Both the position numbers and the translations under genes were made by a program. This document shows, in pieces, positions 7,123 to 15,860 of a DNA stretch of 50,202 nucleotides. The notes below the pieces were generated by a model. That model was not told where the DNA came from. It was given only the letters and a program-made list of their open reading frames with translations, and did not search any database. This stretch comes from Actinomycetota bacterium. Its GTDB lineage: Bacteria > Actinomycetota > Thermoleophilia > Solirubrobacterales > JACPNS01. Each line of letters opens with the position of its first letter. Positions within the stretch are counted from its first letter, which is position 1. Location of the stretch: NCBI GenBank assembly GCA_016219715.1, contig JACRKX010000058.1, forward strand, positions 1-50,202, in the 5' to 3' direction.

Positions 7123-9324
7123 ATGAGTCCAATCGGGAAGGCCAAGCAGCGCATGTCACGCGAGCGGGAACGTGCGTATGCACAGGGCGGACGCGACGTA
7201 GAGGACCGGCTGGCGCAGATCGGGTTGTCGCCGAAGACCGGTTGGTACACGTCGATCGCGCTTTACGCCGTCGGCGGAGTTCCGGCAGTAGTGGCTCACC
7301 TGATCGAGCCCGACATGTACAGCGACGCATTGTTCGTGCTCGGTGGGCTGGCGGTCGCGATCTCTCTGATGTCCGTGCTCGGGCTGCGCTACTTCCCGAA
7401 TTCGCACCGCGCCACACACGCCCGGCTGACGATGGGTCTGATGATTCTCGTGATCGGTGGATTCACGATTGGCGAGTCGCGACAGGCGTTTCTGCTGTTG
7501 CCGCTTGTCGCGGCGGTACCGCCGGCGATCTACTACGGCGTGCGAGCGGCGATTCCGTATTTGATCGCCGCGATCCTCTTCGCGCTGATCTTGCCGTGGA
7601 ACATAAGCGAGCCTTGGGGCAAGGCGATGGGCATCAGCTCGGCCGTCGCGGTCGTGATGATCGTCGGATCGATGATGCTCGCGCAGGCGCGCACCCGCCG
7701 TTACGCTCGGAGCAACCGTGAGCTGGCATTCACCGACGCGCTGACCGGTCTGGCGAACACCCGCGCGCTGCGTAATGCGATCGACCGCGCGCTGAAGAGT
7801 CAGGACGGCGAGCCGCCCGCGCTGTTCGCGATCGACCTCGACAACTTCAAGCAGGTCAACGACCGCTTCGATCACGCTCGCGGCGACGCCGTACTGAAGG
7901 CGGTGGCCGACGGCATCGCGGCCGAAGGGCGGCCCGGCGACGTGTTTGCGCGCCGCGGTGGCGACGAGTACTCGCTGCTGGTCGCAGACCCCGCTGGGCG
8001 CGATCTCGACGAACTCGCAAAGCGGCTCGCGAAGGCGATCAAGGTCGCCCGCAAGGAGGCATGCCCCGAGGTCACGCCGTCCGGGAGCGTCGCCTACGTG
8101 CGTGCCGAGCCGCGCGATTCGGTTGCGACGATCCTGCGCCGCGCCGACGACATGCTGCACGACGCGAAGACCGAGTTCCATAGTGAGGACACCGGCCCGC
8201 GCCCGGTGCGCCTGGCCGTGATCGACCACCGCAGCGAGAGCGATCGTGCCGAGACCGAGTGCATTAGCGAGGCCGAGCAGTTTCGCCGCGCGACGGACTT
8301 CGACCCGACGCCCACGACCGGGCGCCTGCGCGGATCGGTCTCGGTCGACCGGCCGCTGTGGTTCTACAACGCGATCATGAACTTCGTGATCGGTCTGACC
8401 CTCGCGGTCGTGACCGCGCCGGGCTGGCTCGAGCCGCTGAGTGCCTACGAAGGCACGATCGCGGCAGCCATGTTCTGGCTAATCGCCGGTGGGTCGCTCG
8501 CGGCCGCGTGGCGGCCATTGCCGGCGTCGTACGTGCATGTGTCATTCGCGATCGCACTGGCCGCCCTGAGCGCGACGGTGGCCGCGGCCGGCTCGTCGGG
8601 CGCCGCGCTGATCGACCTCTACGCGATCGCCGCCATCTACGCCTTCCACTTCTTCCGCGCCCGTCCGGCGGCGATCTGGCTGGCGCTGACGCTTTCGATT
8701 TTCTCGGCGTTTGCGCTGATCGGCCGGTTCCCGTATGCCGGCATGCACGTCGCGGTCTTCGCCACGATGATGGTCTCGATGTCGGCGCTGACCGCGAAGG
8801 TCCGCGAGGTCACGTCGCGCTTCATCACCGAGAACTGGCGGCTGTCGCAGGTCGACTCGCTGACCGAGCTGTCGAACGTCCGGGCGCTGCGCGCCCGGAT
8901 CAACGAAGCCGTTCGCGGGGCCGAGTCCGGAGGCGTCAGGCCGGCGCTGCTGGCGATCGACCTCGACGACTTCAAGGCCGTCAACGACAGCTTCAGCCAC
9001 ACAGTCGGCGACCAGGTGCTGAGGGCGGTTTCGCGCGCGATCGGCGAGAACGTTCGCGTCGACGACATGGTCGCGCGCCGTGGCGGCGATGAATTCCTTG
9101 TCGTGACCGAGCTGATCGACGACGACGAGCTCGAGGTGATGGCCCAGCGCGTGCGGGACTCAATCGCGAACTCGCGCCTGCGGATCTGCCCGCAGCTGGT
9201 TCCCACGGCGAGTGTCGCGGTGCTGCGCTGGCAAGAGGGCAACGACTCCGATGAGTTCCTTCGCCGCGCCGACGTCGAACTGCACGAGCGCAAGCTCGAG
9301 AGCAAGCGTCTAGAGACTGCCTGA
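7123..9324 (+). CDS. Tandem diguanylate cyclase: (6TM-GGDEF) twice
   Basis: A 733-residue membrane protein made of two copies of one architecture. Copy 1: six hydrophobic segments (about residues 40-195), then a GGDEF domain with LTDALTGLANTRAL and GGDEY at 279-283. Copy 2: six hydrophobic segments (about 408-560), then LTELSNVRAL and GGDEF at 654-658. Each has an inhibitory I-site RxxD exactly five residues before the signature (RPGD and RVDD). GGDEF domains make c-di-GMP from two GTP and work as dimers. Copy 1 carries Tyr in place of the last Phe, a mild deviation, so both may be active. Start chosen at 7123 because AAAGGA lies upstream; an in-frame ATG at 7153 is possible. No EAL domain is present. 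Confidence 0.9.
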   Translation: MSPIGKAKQRMSRERERAYAQGGRDVEDRLAQIGLSPKTGWYTSIALYAVGGVPAVVAHLIEPDMYSDALFVLGGLAVAISLMSVLGLRYFPNSHRATHARLTMGLMILVIGGFTIGESRQAFLLLPLVAAVPPAIYYGVRAAIPYLIAAILFALILPWNISEPWGKAMGISSAVAVVMIVGSMMLAQARTRRYARSNRELAFTDALTGLANTRALRNAIDRALKSQDGEPPALFAIDLDNFKQVNDRFDHARGDAVLKAVADGIAAEGRPGDVFARRGGDEYSLLVADPAGRDLDELAKRLAKAIKVARKEACPEVTPSGSVAYVRAEPRDSVATILRRADDMLHDAKTEFHSEDTGPRPVRLAVIDHRSESDRAETECISEAEQFRRATDFDPTPTTGRLRGSVSVDRPLWFYNAIMNFVIGLTLAVVTAPGWLEPLSAYEGTIAAAMFWLIAGGSLAAAWRPLPASYVHVSFAIALAALSATVAAAGSSGAALIDLYAIAAIYAFHFFRARPAAIWLALTLSIFSAFALIGRFPYAGMHVAVFATMMVSMSALTAKVREVTSRFITENWRLSQVDSLTELSNVRALRARINEAVRGAESGGVRPALLAIDLDDFKAVNDSFSHTVGDQVLRAVSRAIGENVRVDDMVARRGGDEFLVVTELIDDDELEVMAQRVRDSIANSRLRICPQLVPTASVAVLRWQEGNDSDEFLRRADVELHERKLESKRLETA

Positions 9325-9338
9325 ACCTGCGCGCGGGC

Positions 9339-9659
9339 TCAGCCGCGCCGCATCAGGCGCGCGACCGCGGCCATCATCTCTTCGGTGCGGTCGGCCTTGA
9401 GCTCTTCCGGTCCGCCGACGACGCAGTGGCGGGCGTGGTCTTCGAGCAGTGCCAGGCCGACCTTGTCGAGGGCGGCCTGAATCGCGGAGATCTGTGTGAG
9501 CACGTCGATGCAGTAGCGGTCCTCGTCGATCATCCGCTCGACGCCGCGAACCTGTCCTTCGATGCGGCGCAGGCGTTTGCTCAGCGCGTCTTTCTGGTCG
9601 GCGTAGCCGTGCTGGTGGGTGCCGTGGCTTGCGTTCTTCGTTGACTTCGCAGCGGTCAT
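9339..9659 (-). CDS. csoR: Copper-sensing repressor CsoR (DUF156)
   Basis: A 106-residue all-helical repressor. The core RLRRIEGQVRGVERMIDEDRYCIDVLTQISA is diagnostic of the CsoR/RcnR family. The copper ligand set C-H-C is Cys50, His75 and Cys79 (YC, then EDHARHC), the pattern of Cu(I)-binding CsoR rather than nickel-sensing RcnR. The N-terminus is His-rich (SHGTHQHG). The frame extends upstream to 9758, but the ATG at 9659 has GGAGG eight bases before it and matches family length. It is divergent from copZ-copA, which it should repress until Cu(I) binds. A pseudo-palindrome lies between them. Confidence 0.93.
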   Translation of the reverse strand: MTAAKSTKNASHGTHQHGYADQKDALSKRLRRIEGQVRGVERMIDEDRYCIDVLTQISAIQAALDKVGLALLEDHARHCVVGGPEELKADRTEEMMAAVARLMRRG

Positions 9660-9686
9660 CGCCGTCGCCTCCGGTGATCGTGTCGA

Positions 9687-9709
9687 ACTATACCCCAGGG
9701 GAGTATAGT
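9687..9709. promoter_or_regulatory. CsoR operator between csoR and copZ
   Basis: A 23-bp pseudo-palindrome: ACTATACCCC (9687-9696), AGG, GGAGTATAGT (9700-9709), with one mismatch between the arms. G/C-rich centre flanked by TATAC/GTATA is the known form of CsoR sites. It lies about 28 bases before the csoR start and 49 before copZ, so it can regulate both directions. Confidence 0.75.
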
Positions 9710-9757
9710 ATGGTGAAGCGACGAAATCACGGCGAACGCATTCGGAGGCGGACGACA

Positions 9758-9973
9758 ATGAGCGAACAGAGCGAACTCAGCTACCTAGTCGAGGGAATGA
9801 GCTGCGGCCACTGCGAGGCGGCCGTCAAGCAAGAGGTCGGCGAGGTCTCTGGCGTCAGCGATGTCTCGGTAGATCTCGCGACGAAACTCGTGGTCGTGCG
9901 CGGCGCAGGCTTGAGCGACGAGGCGATCCGCGCCGCGATCGACGAAGCCGGCTACGACGCCGAGGCGGCGTGA
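9758..9973 (+). CDS. copZ: Copper chaperone CopZ (HMA domain)
   Basis: A 71-residue single heavy-metal-associated domain. The Cu(I)-binding motif is GMSCGHC near residue 13, followed by the ferredoxin-like fold ending in [14 protein letters not shown]. It delivers Cu(I) to the CopA ATPase. ATG at 9758 is chosen because GGAGG lies at 9744-9748; the frame is open further upstream into csoR, which is not credible. Its stop overlaps the copA GTG start by four bases (GTGA), indicating translational coupling. Expected to be de-repressed by copper through CsoR. Confidence 0.94.
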   Translation: MSEQSELSYLVEGMSCGHCEAAVKQEVGEVSGVSDVSVDLATKLVVVRGAGLSDEAIRAAIDEAGYDAEAA

Positions 9974-12285
9974 GCGACGCGGCCGCAACAGAGGCGCCTG
10001 CCGCCGAGCACGTCGAGCTGACGATCGGTGGCATGACCTGCGCGTCCTGCGCAAGCCGGATCGAGCGCAAGCTCAACAAGCTCGATGGTGTCGATGCCAG
10101 CGTCAATTACGCGACTGAGCGGGCAACGGTCGACTTCAACCCGGCCGTGGTGCCTGCCGAGCGTCTGGTCGAGACCATCGAGAGCGTCGGCTACAGCGCG
10201 CGCCTGCCGCGGCCGGCCGCCGCGGAAGCCGGTCCCAGCGGCTCGGCAGGTCACGACGACGCGCAGCTCGATGCTGCCCTAGCCGACGCGGAGGCCGAAA
10301 ACGAGCTCGCCGCTTTGTGGACTCGCACGATCGTCTCGGCGGCGCTGACGCTGCCGGTGATGCTGATGTCGATGGTGCCGGTGTTGCAGTTCGACAACTG
10401 GCAGTGGGCGTCGCTGACGCTCGCCACGCCGGTCGTGATCTGGGGCGCCTTCCCGTTTCACCGCGCGGCGTGGCTGAACCTGCGTCACGGAGCGGCGACG
10501 ATGGACACGCTGATCAGCATGGGCACGCTGGCGGCATGGGGCTGGTCGGTCTACGTGCTGTTCATCGGCGAAGCCGGCATGACGGGAATGCGCATGCCCT
10601 TTGAGATCGTTCCCGACCGAGCCACTTCACCGCACCACATCTACCTCGAGACGGCCGCGGCCGTTACCACTTTCATCCTGCTCGGCCGCTACTTCGAGCT
10701 GCGAGCCAGGCGGCGCGCGGGGTCCGCGATTCGCGCGCTGCTCGAGCTCGGCGCGAAGGAGGCCAACGTGCTCGGCGCCGACGGTGTAGAGCGGCGCGTA
10801 CCGATCGCGCTGTTGCAGCCGGGCGATCGTTTCGTCGTGCGGCCGGGTGAGAAGGTTGCCACCGACGGCGAGGTCGTCGAGGGTGCGTCGGCCGTCGACG
10901 CAAGCATGCTCACCGGCGAGAGCGTGCCGGTCGAGGTCGGCCCGGGATCGCCGGTCACCGGCGCGACGGTCAACGCCGGCGGTCGGCTGATCGTGCGCGC
11001 CACACGCGTCGGCTCCGACACGGCGCTAGCGCAGATCACACGTCTGGTGTCAGACGCGCAGGCGTCCAAGGCCCCGGTACAGCGGCTCGTCGATCGCGTC
11101 TCGGCGGTCTTCGTGCCCGTGGTGATCGCGATCTCGCTCGCGACCCTGGCCTACTGGCTGGCGGCCGGCGAGAGCACCGCATTCGCCTTCACAGCGGCCG
11201 TGGCGGTGCTGGTGATCGCCTGCCCGTGTGCGCTGGGCCTGGCTACGCCGACGGCGCTGATGGTTGGCACCGGCCGCGGCGCGCAGCTCGGAATCCTCAT
11301 CAAAGGGCCCGAGGTGCTCGAGTCGACCCGCCGGATCGACACGGTCGTGCTGGACAAGACGGGCACGCTGACGACCGGCCGCATGCGTGTCGCCGAGGTC
11401 GTCACCGCGCCCGGCGTCGACGAGCACGAGGCGCTGAGGGTGGCCGGGGCGCTCGAAGACGCGAGTGAGCACCCGATCGCTGAAGCGATCGCCGACGCCG
11501 CGCGCGAGCGCGTCGGCGAGCTGCCACCCGTCGAGGGATTTCAGTCGCACGCGGGCCTGGGAGTGCAGGGTGTGGTCGATGGCCGTGCGGCGATCGTCGG
11601 ACGCCCGGCGTTGCTGGAACAGTGGTCGCTGAAGCTCGACGGCACGCTGGCCGATGCACTGGCCACGGCGCAGTCGGCCGGCCGCACAGCCGTGGCGCTG
11701 GCCTGGGACGGCGCCCCCCGCGCGGTGATCGCCGTCGCCGATCAGCCGAAGGAGACGGCCGCCGAGTCGGTTGTGAGCCTGCGCCGTCTCGGGCTGCATC
11801 CGCGTCTGCTGACGGGCGACAACGAACAGACCGCCCGAGCCGTGGCGAAGTCCGTCGGCATCGACGAGGTCAGTGCCGAAGTGATGCCGGCCGACAAGGC
11901 CGCAGCGGTCGCCGGGCTGCGGCAGGCCGGCCGCGTGGTGGCAATGGTCGGCGATGGAGTCAACGACGCGCCGGCGCTGGCCGGCGCCGACCTCGGTATC
12001 GCGATCGGCACGGGCGCCGACGTGGCGATCGAGGCATCCGACATCACATTGATGTCGGGCGATCCCCGCGGAGTGGCCACCGCTATCGAGCTATCCCGCG
12101 CCACCCTGCGCACGATCAAGCAGAACCTCGGCTGGGCCTTCGGCTACAACGTCGCCGCACTGCCGCTGGCCGCTGCCGGGTTGCTGAACCCGGTGATCGC
12201 CGGCGCCGCGATGGCGTTCTCGAGCGTGTCGGTGGTAGCCAACGCGTTGCGACTGCGCCGCTTCCGCTCGCCGTCTGAGGGTTGA
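9970..12285 (+). CDS. copA: Cu(I)-exporting P1B-type ATPase
   Basis: A 771-residue copper efflux ATPase with a GTG start overlapping copZ. One N-terminal HMA domain carries GMTCASC (Cys24, Cys27). Membrane helices begin near residue 115. The TM6 metal site CPC is at 418-420, the phosphorylated aspartate is Asp462 in DKTGT, and the hinge GDGVNDAP is at 661-668. The C-terminal TM7 YN ([12 protein letters not shown]) and TM8 MAFSSVSVV complete the Cu+ selectivity signature, supporting Cu(I) rather than Zn/Cd. Length is normal. Co-transcribed with copZ under CsoR. Confidence 0.97.
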   Translation: MSDAAATEAPAAEHVELTIGGMTCASCASRIERKLNKLDGVDASVNYATERATVDFNPAVVPAERLVETIESVGYSARLPRPAAAEAGPSGSAGHDDAQLDAALADAEAENELAALWTRTIVSAALTLPVMLMSMVPVLQFDNWQWASLTLATPVVIWGAFPFHRAAWLNLRHGAATMDTLISMGTLAAWGWSVYVLFIGEAGMTGMRMPFEIVPDRATSPHHIYLETAAAVTTFILLGRYFELRARRRAGSAIRALLELGAKEANVLGADGVERRVPIALLQPGDRFVVRPGEKVATDGEVVEGASAVDASMLTGESVPVEVGPGSPVTGATVNAGGRLIVRATRVGSDTALAQITRLVSDAQASKAPVQRLVDRVSAVFVPVVIAISLATLAYWLAAGESTAFAFTAAVAVLVIACPCALGLATPTALMVGTGRGAQLGILIKGPEVLESTRRIDTVVLDKTGTLTTGRMRVAEVVTAPGVDEHEALRVAGALEDASEHPIAEAIADAARERVGELPPVEGFQSHAGLGVQGVVDGRAAIVGRPALLEQWSLKLDGTLADALATAQSAGRTAVALAWDGAPRAVIAVADQPKETAAESVVSLRRLGLHPRLLTGDNEQTARAVAKSVGIDEVSAEVMPADKAAAVAGLRQAGRVVAMVGDGVNDAPALAGADLGIAIGTGADVAIEASDITLMSGDPRGVATAIELSRATLRTIKQNLGWAFGYNVAALPLAAAGLLNPVIAGAAMAFSSVSVVANALRLRRFRSPSEG

Positions 12286-12323
12286 GTGCCGGTGGGCGCC
12301 GTCCTGCCGGTAAGGTGGCTGCG

Positions 12324-13598
12324 GTGACCGCGCGAGCGCAAAACCATCCGTTGGGGATCGCGCATCCGCGCAAGGTCAGGCTTCGCCGCAAGCAGATCGA
12401 CCGCTATCGCGAGGTCGCCGGTGACGCGATCGTCGACGAATGCCGCGAGCTGGCGGCTCGCGTTCGCGGCGCGCGCGTGCTCGAACTCAGCTCGACCGCG
12501 ACCGGCGGCGGCGTCGCCGAGCTGCTCTCGTCGCTCGTGCCGCTGGGCCGCGATCTCGGCATCGACGTCGAGTGGCGTGTGGTCACCGGCGATCGTGCCT
12601 TCTTCGACGTGACGAAGTCGCTTCACAACGGCATGCAAGGCATGGACATCGCGATCACTCCCGCTCAGGCCGACGAGTATCTGGTGCACAACGAGCAGAC
12701 CGCGTCGCAGATCGGCGATCACTGGGATGTGGTCGTCGTACACGACCCGCAGCCGGCGGCCGTGCGCTCGTTCATTCCCGAGAGCGATGCCGTCTGGGTC
12801 TGGCGCTGCCACGTCGACAGTTCGGCTCCGTGCGCCGCGGCCTGGGAGTTCCTGCGTCCTTATGTCGAGAAGCACGACTTCGCCGTCTTCACTCTGCCCG
12901 AGTTCATACCGCCGAACATCGGCATCCCGACCGCCACGATGGTGCCGGCGATCGATCCGCTGAACTCGAAGAATCGTGCTCTGCCGATGTACCTGGCGCG
13001 CCAGGCCGTGGGCGACCTCGGCGTCAGTTTGGAGCGGCCGCTGATGCTGCAGGTCTCACGCTTCGATCCGTGGAAGGACCCGCATGGAGTGCTCGAAGCC
13101 TGGCGCATCGCGCGCTCCGAATTTCCCGACCTCCAGCTGGCACTGGTCGGCGCGATGGCCGCCGACGACCCCGAGGGCTGGCAGATCTACGAGTCGATCG
13201 AAGCCGAGATCCGCGACGAGCGCGACGCGTTTCTATTCACCGACCAGATGGGCGTCAACGGTTTCGAGGTGAACGCCTTCCAGCACGTAGCCGACGTCGT
13301 CGTGCAGAAGAGCATCCGCGAGGGGTTCGGACTGGTCGTATCGGAGGCGCTGTGGAAGGGCGCCGCGATCGTCGCCGGCCGTGCGGGCGGCATTCCGACG
13401 CAGCTGCGCGACGGCGAGTCGGGCCTGCTCGCCGGAGACACCGAGGACTTCGCGGCCCGCGTGGTCGAGTTGCTGCGCCGCCCAGACCTGGCGCGTGAGT
13501 ACGGCGCGAAAGGAATTGCGGACGTTCGCGAGCGCTTTCTGATGCCGCGCCTGGTGCGCGATCAGCTGAAGATGCTGGCGGAGTTGGTTGGGCGCTGA
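12324..13598 (+). CDS. treT: GT4 glycosyltransferase, trehalose synthase TreT-like
   Basis: A 424-residue GT-B glycosyltransferase. The N-terminal phrase LELSSTATGGGVAELLSSLVPLGRDLGIDVEWRVV and FFDVTKSLHNGMQG are characteristic of TreT, which makes trehalose from NDP-glucose and glucose. The C-terminal sugar-nucleotide domain has SRFDPWKDPHGV and the acidic-loop region SIREGFGLVVSEALWKG (E-x7-E). Candidate starts are TTG at 12282 (overlapping copA), GTG at 12315 and GTG at 12324; the last has AAGGTGG just upstream and still keeps the whole conserved domain. It directly follows copA, but a functional link is not evident. Trehalose would act as compatible solute. A different glycosyl acceptor cannot be excluded. 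Confidence 0.82.
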   Translation: MTARAQNHPLGIAHPRKVRLRRKQIDRYREVAGDAIVDECRELAARVRGARVLELSSTATGGGVAELLSSLVPLGRDLGIDVEWRVVTGDRAFFDVTKSLHNGMQGMDIAITPAQADEYLVHNEQTASQIGDHWDVVVVHDPQPAAVRSFIPESDAVWVWRCHVDSSAPCAAAWEFLRPYVEKHDFAVFTLPEFIPPNIGIPTATMVPAIDPLNSKNRALPMYLARQAVGDLGVSLERPLMLQVSRFDPWKDPHGVLEAWRIARSEFPDLQLALVGAMAADDPEGWQIYESIEAEIRDERDAFLFTDQMGVNGFEVNAFQHVADVVVQKSIREGFGLVVSEALWKGAAIVAGRAGGIPTQLRDGESGLLAGDTEDFAARVVELLRRPDLAREYGAKGIADVRERFLMPRLVRDQLKMLAELVGR

Positions 13599-13602
13599 AG
13601 TG

Positions 13603-14001
13603 CTATCCGAGATCGGCCGCGTGAATCGACTTGATCGGCTCCCGGACGCCTTTGAGTAGCCGGGCGTCGAGTGTGACGAGCGGGCAGTCCAGCAGCTGCG
13701 CGAGTGCGACATACTCGGCGTCGTAGGTGCGGCCCCATCCGTAAGCCTTGGCGATCGACCAGGCGGTTCGCCCGAGATCGTCGGGGTCGTGCTTCTCGAC
13801 CTTGCACGATTCGAGCACATCGAACGCGAGTTCTCCATCGATCTCGCTAATGCGACGCTGGCTGATGGCAAGGCGAATTACTGAACGCGCCTCTGACCAC
13901 ATCAGTGGTGGCGCTACCAGTCTGTGCCTCCCGAAGATCTTGAAGCCGTCAGGGGCATAGCATGCCGCAACGGTTATGTTGGCGTCTAGTACGTAGGTCA
14001 A
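13603..14001 (-). CDS. vapC: PIN-domain toxin (VapC-like)
   Basis: A 132-residue PIN-domain protein, presumably an RNase that cleaves tRNA or rRNA. It starts with TTG at 14001, giving the standard PIN opening MTYVLDAN with Asp6 as first metal ligand. Acidic residues follow at WSEARSVI, TYDAEYVALA and TLDARL, completing the acidic cluster. The start overlaps the stop of the upstream antitoxin-like gene by four bases (TTGA), the usual coupling in vapBC loci. It converges on the TreT-like gene with a four-base gap. The longer open frame reaching 14073 would run into the antitoxin gene and is rejected. Confidence 0.87.
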   Translation of the reverse strand: MTYVLDANITVAACYAPDGFKIFGRHRLVAPPLMWSEARSVIRLAISQRRISEIDGELAFDVLESCKVEKHDPDDLGRTAWSIAKAYGWGRTYDAEYVALAQLLDCPLVTLDARLLKGVREPIKSIHAADLG

Positions 14002-14249
14002 CGTTCTCTGCGCGCTTGGTGCAGGAGGTCGACCCAGTTTGGCGCTGGTTCGCCGCTGCGCGAAACGCGCCACGCATCTGGCAGGCGGATCTGACTGATC
14101 GACTCTTCGGATAGGGACTCGAGATCGCGCTCGTCGATCATGTGCTGCGTGCCTACCTTGGTGGCGCGCAGCCGCCCGGAGCGAATCCAGCGCCGGATCG
14201 TTTCCGGATTCCGGCCGAGCCGGTCGGCGGCCTGGGGAACCGTTACCAT
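13998..14249 (-). CDS. Excisionase/MerR-type HTH protein, putative VapC antitoxin
   Basis: An 83-residue DNA-binding protein. Residues 1-45 form an excisionase-family winged helix (VTVPQAADRLGRNPETIRRWIRSGRLRATKVG), and the C-terminal tail WVDLLHQARRER is the kind of short helix that could cover a toxin active site. It is translationally coupled to the PIN toxin (TTGA overlap). Classical VapB antitoxins use AbrB, RHH or Phd folds; an Xis-type HTH antitoxin is known for some PIN toxins but is less common. Two inverted repeats lie just upstream, consistent with autoregulation. Confidence 0.8.
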   Translation of the reverse strand: MVTVPQAADRLGRNPETIRRWIRSGRLRATKVGTQHMIDERDLESLSEESISQIRLPDAWRVSRSGEPAPNWVDLLHQARRER

Positions 14250-14290
14250 GAGTTGGATGATACTACAACTCGTGTAACGGAACTGTTACA
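14250..14290. promoter_or_regulatory. Two inverted repeats upstream of the antitoxin gene
   Basis: GAGTTG-N10-CAACTC occupies 14250-14271 and TGTAAC-N6-GTTACA occupies 14273-14290, both perfect. They begin at the base next to the antitoxin ATG, so binding there would block transcription or initiation. They are the likely operators of the toxin-antitoxin pair. Confidence 0.55.
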
Positions 14291-14313
14291 AGACTCGCAA
14301 CAACGAGCCTCGC

Positions 14314-14544
14314 TCAGCCTTCACCGCCGAAATACTCCGCGTTGATCGCCACGTACTTGCGCCACTCGTCGGGAACCATGTCTTCGGGGGTGATCGCGTC
14401 GACGGGGCAGGCCTCTACGCAGGCGTCGCAGTCGATGCAGAAGTCGGCTTCCTCTGCCGTGGGGTGGATGCAGTCGACTGGGCAGACATCTACGCACGAG
14501 GTGTCTTTGGTGCCGATGCACGGCTCGTTGATCACATAGGCCAT
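14314..14544 (-). CDS. fdxA: 7Fe-type ferredoxin
   Basis: A 76-residue ferredoxin. The first cluster region is PCIGTKDTSCVDVCPVDCIH and the second CIDCDACVEACP, the cysteine layout of bacterial 3Fe-4S/4Fe-4S ferredoxins of the FdxA kind. AAGGAG precedes the ATG. It is a soluble low-potential electron carrier. It is divergent from a Fe-S-type regulator, with a TTTACA/TGTAAA repeat between, which suggests shared redox-responsive control. Actinobacterial FdxA genes are often induced by low oxygen or nitric oxide (general knowledge). Confidence 0.92.
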   Translation of the reverse strand: MAYVINEPCIGTKDTSCVDVCPVDCIHPTAEEADFCIDCDACVEACPVDAITPEDMVPDEWRKYVAINAEYFGGEG

Positions 14545-14558
14545 TCCTGACTCCTTTA

Positions 14559-14579
14559 TTTACACACACAGCCTGTAAA
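14559..14579. promoter_or_regulatory. Inverted repeat TTTACA-N9-TGTAAA (candidate operator)
   Basis: TTTACA at 14559-14564 and TGTAAA at 14574-14579 are exact reverse complements. They lie 15 bases upstream of the ferredoxin start, in the AT-rich divergent region shared with the Fe-S-type regulator gene, so it is a good candidate binding site for that regulator. Confidence 0.5.
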
Positions 14580-14656
14580 AACAGTAAGATTGACATTTAG
14601 CCAACTGGCTTGCCACCCATCCAGCCCACTAGTCATTCAGTACGCCGAACAGACCG

Positions 14657-15388
14657 ATGGACCTGCCGATCGCCAACAACACTGAACTTATCCAGCCGAC
14701 CCGCGCGAAAATCTTCGCGATGCTGGCTGAGCTGCGACGACCGGCACCGACCGACGAGATCGCCGATGAACTCGGGCTGCATCCGAACGGCGTGCGCATC
14801 CATCTCGAGCGCATGCAGTCGGCCGGGCTGGTAGAGCGTCGTCGCGAGCGACAGGCGCGTGGCCGGCCGCGCGACATCTGGTCGGTGAGCCCCGGCGCGC
14901 TGCCGGGCGGTGACCCGCCGACGGCGTACTCCGACCTTGGGCGCTGGCTAGTCAAGGCGATCACGTCGGCGAAGGTGGGCGTCGAAGAGGTCGAAGAGGC
15001 CGGCATGCGGATCGGCCGCGACATGAACCCCGAAGGCGACGACGAGACGGCCGAGCAGCGACTGTTCAACGTCTTCACCGCGCTCGGCTTCCGGCCCGAG
15101 CGGGAGTTCGCCGACGACGGCAAGCTGACCTACTGCCTCGGCAACTGCCCGTACCGCGATGTGGTGCGAGAGCGCCAGGCGCTCGTCTGCTCACTGCATC
15201 GCGGCATGACGCGCGGTCTGATCGAGACGCTCGGCGAAGACGGCGCGCTGGCCGCATTCGTACCGAAGGATCCCGACGAGGCCGGCTGCCTGATCACCGT
15301 CGAAGGACCGATCGCTGAGAGCGTGCCCGCACAAGAGACGGGAGCGGGCGAGGGCGCCGGGGCCGGCGAGGCCGCGGATGGCGGGTAA
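14657..15388 (+). CDS. Winged-helix regulator with C-terminal Fe-S cysteines (SufR-like)
   Basis: A 243-residue regulator of the COG2345/SufR type. The N-terminal winged helix (about residues 11-75) contains PTDEIADELGLHPNGVRIHLERMQSAGLVERRR. The C-terminal domain has YCLGNCPY (Cys160, Cys164), VCSLHRG (Cys178, His181) and GCLITVEG (Cys211), the cysteine pattern of SufR proteins that hold a [4Fe-4S] cluster. It ends in a low-complexity Gly/Ala/Glu tail. It overlaps the next gene by 11 bases. No suf genes are nearby; the hemerythrin and membrane protein downstream suggest sensing of NO or oxidants instead. No strong ribosome binding site is seen. Confidence 0.85.
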   Translation: MDLPIANNTELIQPTRAKIFAMLAELRRPAPTDEIADELGLHPNGVRIHLERMQSAGLVERRRERQARGRPRDIWSVSPGALPGGDPPTAYSDLGRWLVKAITSAKVGVEEVEEAGMRIGRDMNPEGDDETAEQRLFNVFTALGFRPEREFADDGKLTYCLGNCPYRDVVRERQALVCSLHRGMTRGLIETLGEDGALAAFVPKDPDEAGCLITVEGPIAESVPAQETGAGEGAGAGEAADGG

Positions 15389-15860
15389 GCGCGACCAGGC
15401 GCTCGTGCCGCTCTCGCACGATCACCACCACGCGCTGGTGATCGCGATGCTCTTGCGCCGCGCCACGGACGAGAACGCGCCGGGCACGCTTCACGCTTTT
15501 CTCGACTTCTGGCACTCCGACTGCCGTGAGCACTTCCGCGTCGAAGAGGAAGTGCTGTTCCCGGTGTTCGCCGCCAGTCAGGGCGAGGATCATCCACTCC
15601 TGCGCAAGGCGCTGGACGACCACGCCGAGATCCGTGGGCTGGCGGCCCAGCTCGAAGCCGGAGAGCGACCCGGCGGGCAGGTGCTCAACGAGCTCGGCGA
15701 AATGCTTTCCGCGCACGTTCGTCTCGAAGAGCGCGAGATCTTTCCGCTGATCGAAGAGCGGCTGCCGGCCGGCGACCTCGCCGTGCTTGGCGAGCGGATC
15801 GGCGAGTCGCGCCACCCCAGCGGTGACCGGCCCCATCCACGGGACGGCGATAGAGAGTGA
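15378..15860 (+). CDS. Hemerythrin-domain protein
   Basis: A 160-residue protein with one hemerythrin HHE domain. Metal-ligand candidates run in the usual order: SHDHHHAL near the N-terminus, FWHSDCREHFRVEEEVLFP around residues 47-65, LDDHAEI, and AHVRLEEREIFP around residue 114. These would bind a diiron centre that can react with O2 or nitric oxide, as in YtfE/RIC-type proteins, though the typical RIC N-terminal domain is absent. The last 20 residues (RHPSGDRPHPRDGDRE) look disordered. It overlaps the genes on both sides (11 and 4 bases), so all three are one operon. Confidence 0.9.
   Translation: MAGKRDQALVPLSHDHHHALVIAMLLRRATDENAPGTLHAFLDFWHSDCREHFRVEEEVLFPVFAASQGEDHPLLRKALDDHAEIRGLAAQLEAGERPGGQVLNELGEMLSAHVRLEEREIFPLIEERLPAGDLAVLGERIGESRHPSGDRPHPRDGDRE

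Noticed and set aside
12440-13498. 352-codon open frame inside the TreT-like gene
   Set aside because: Arg/Gly/Ala-rich shadow of a recognisable glycosyltransferase in another frame.
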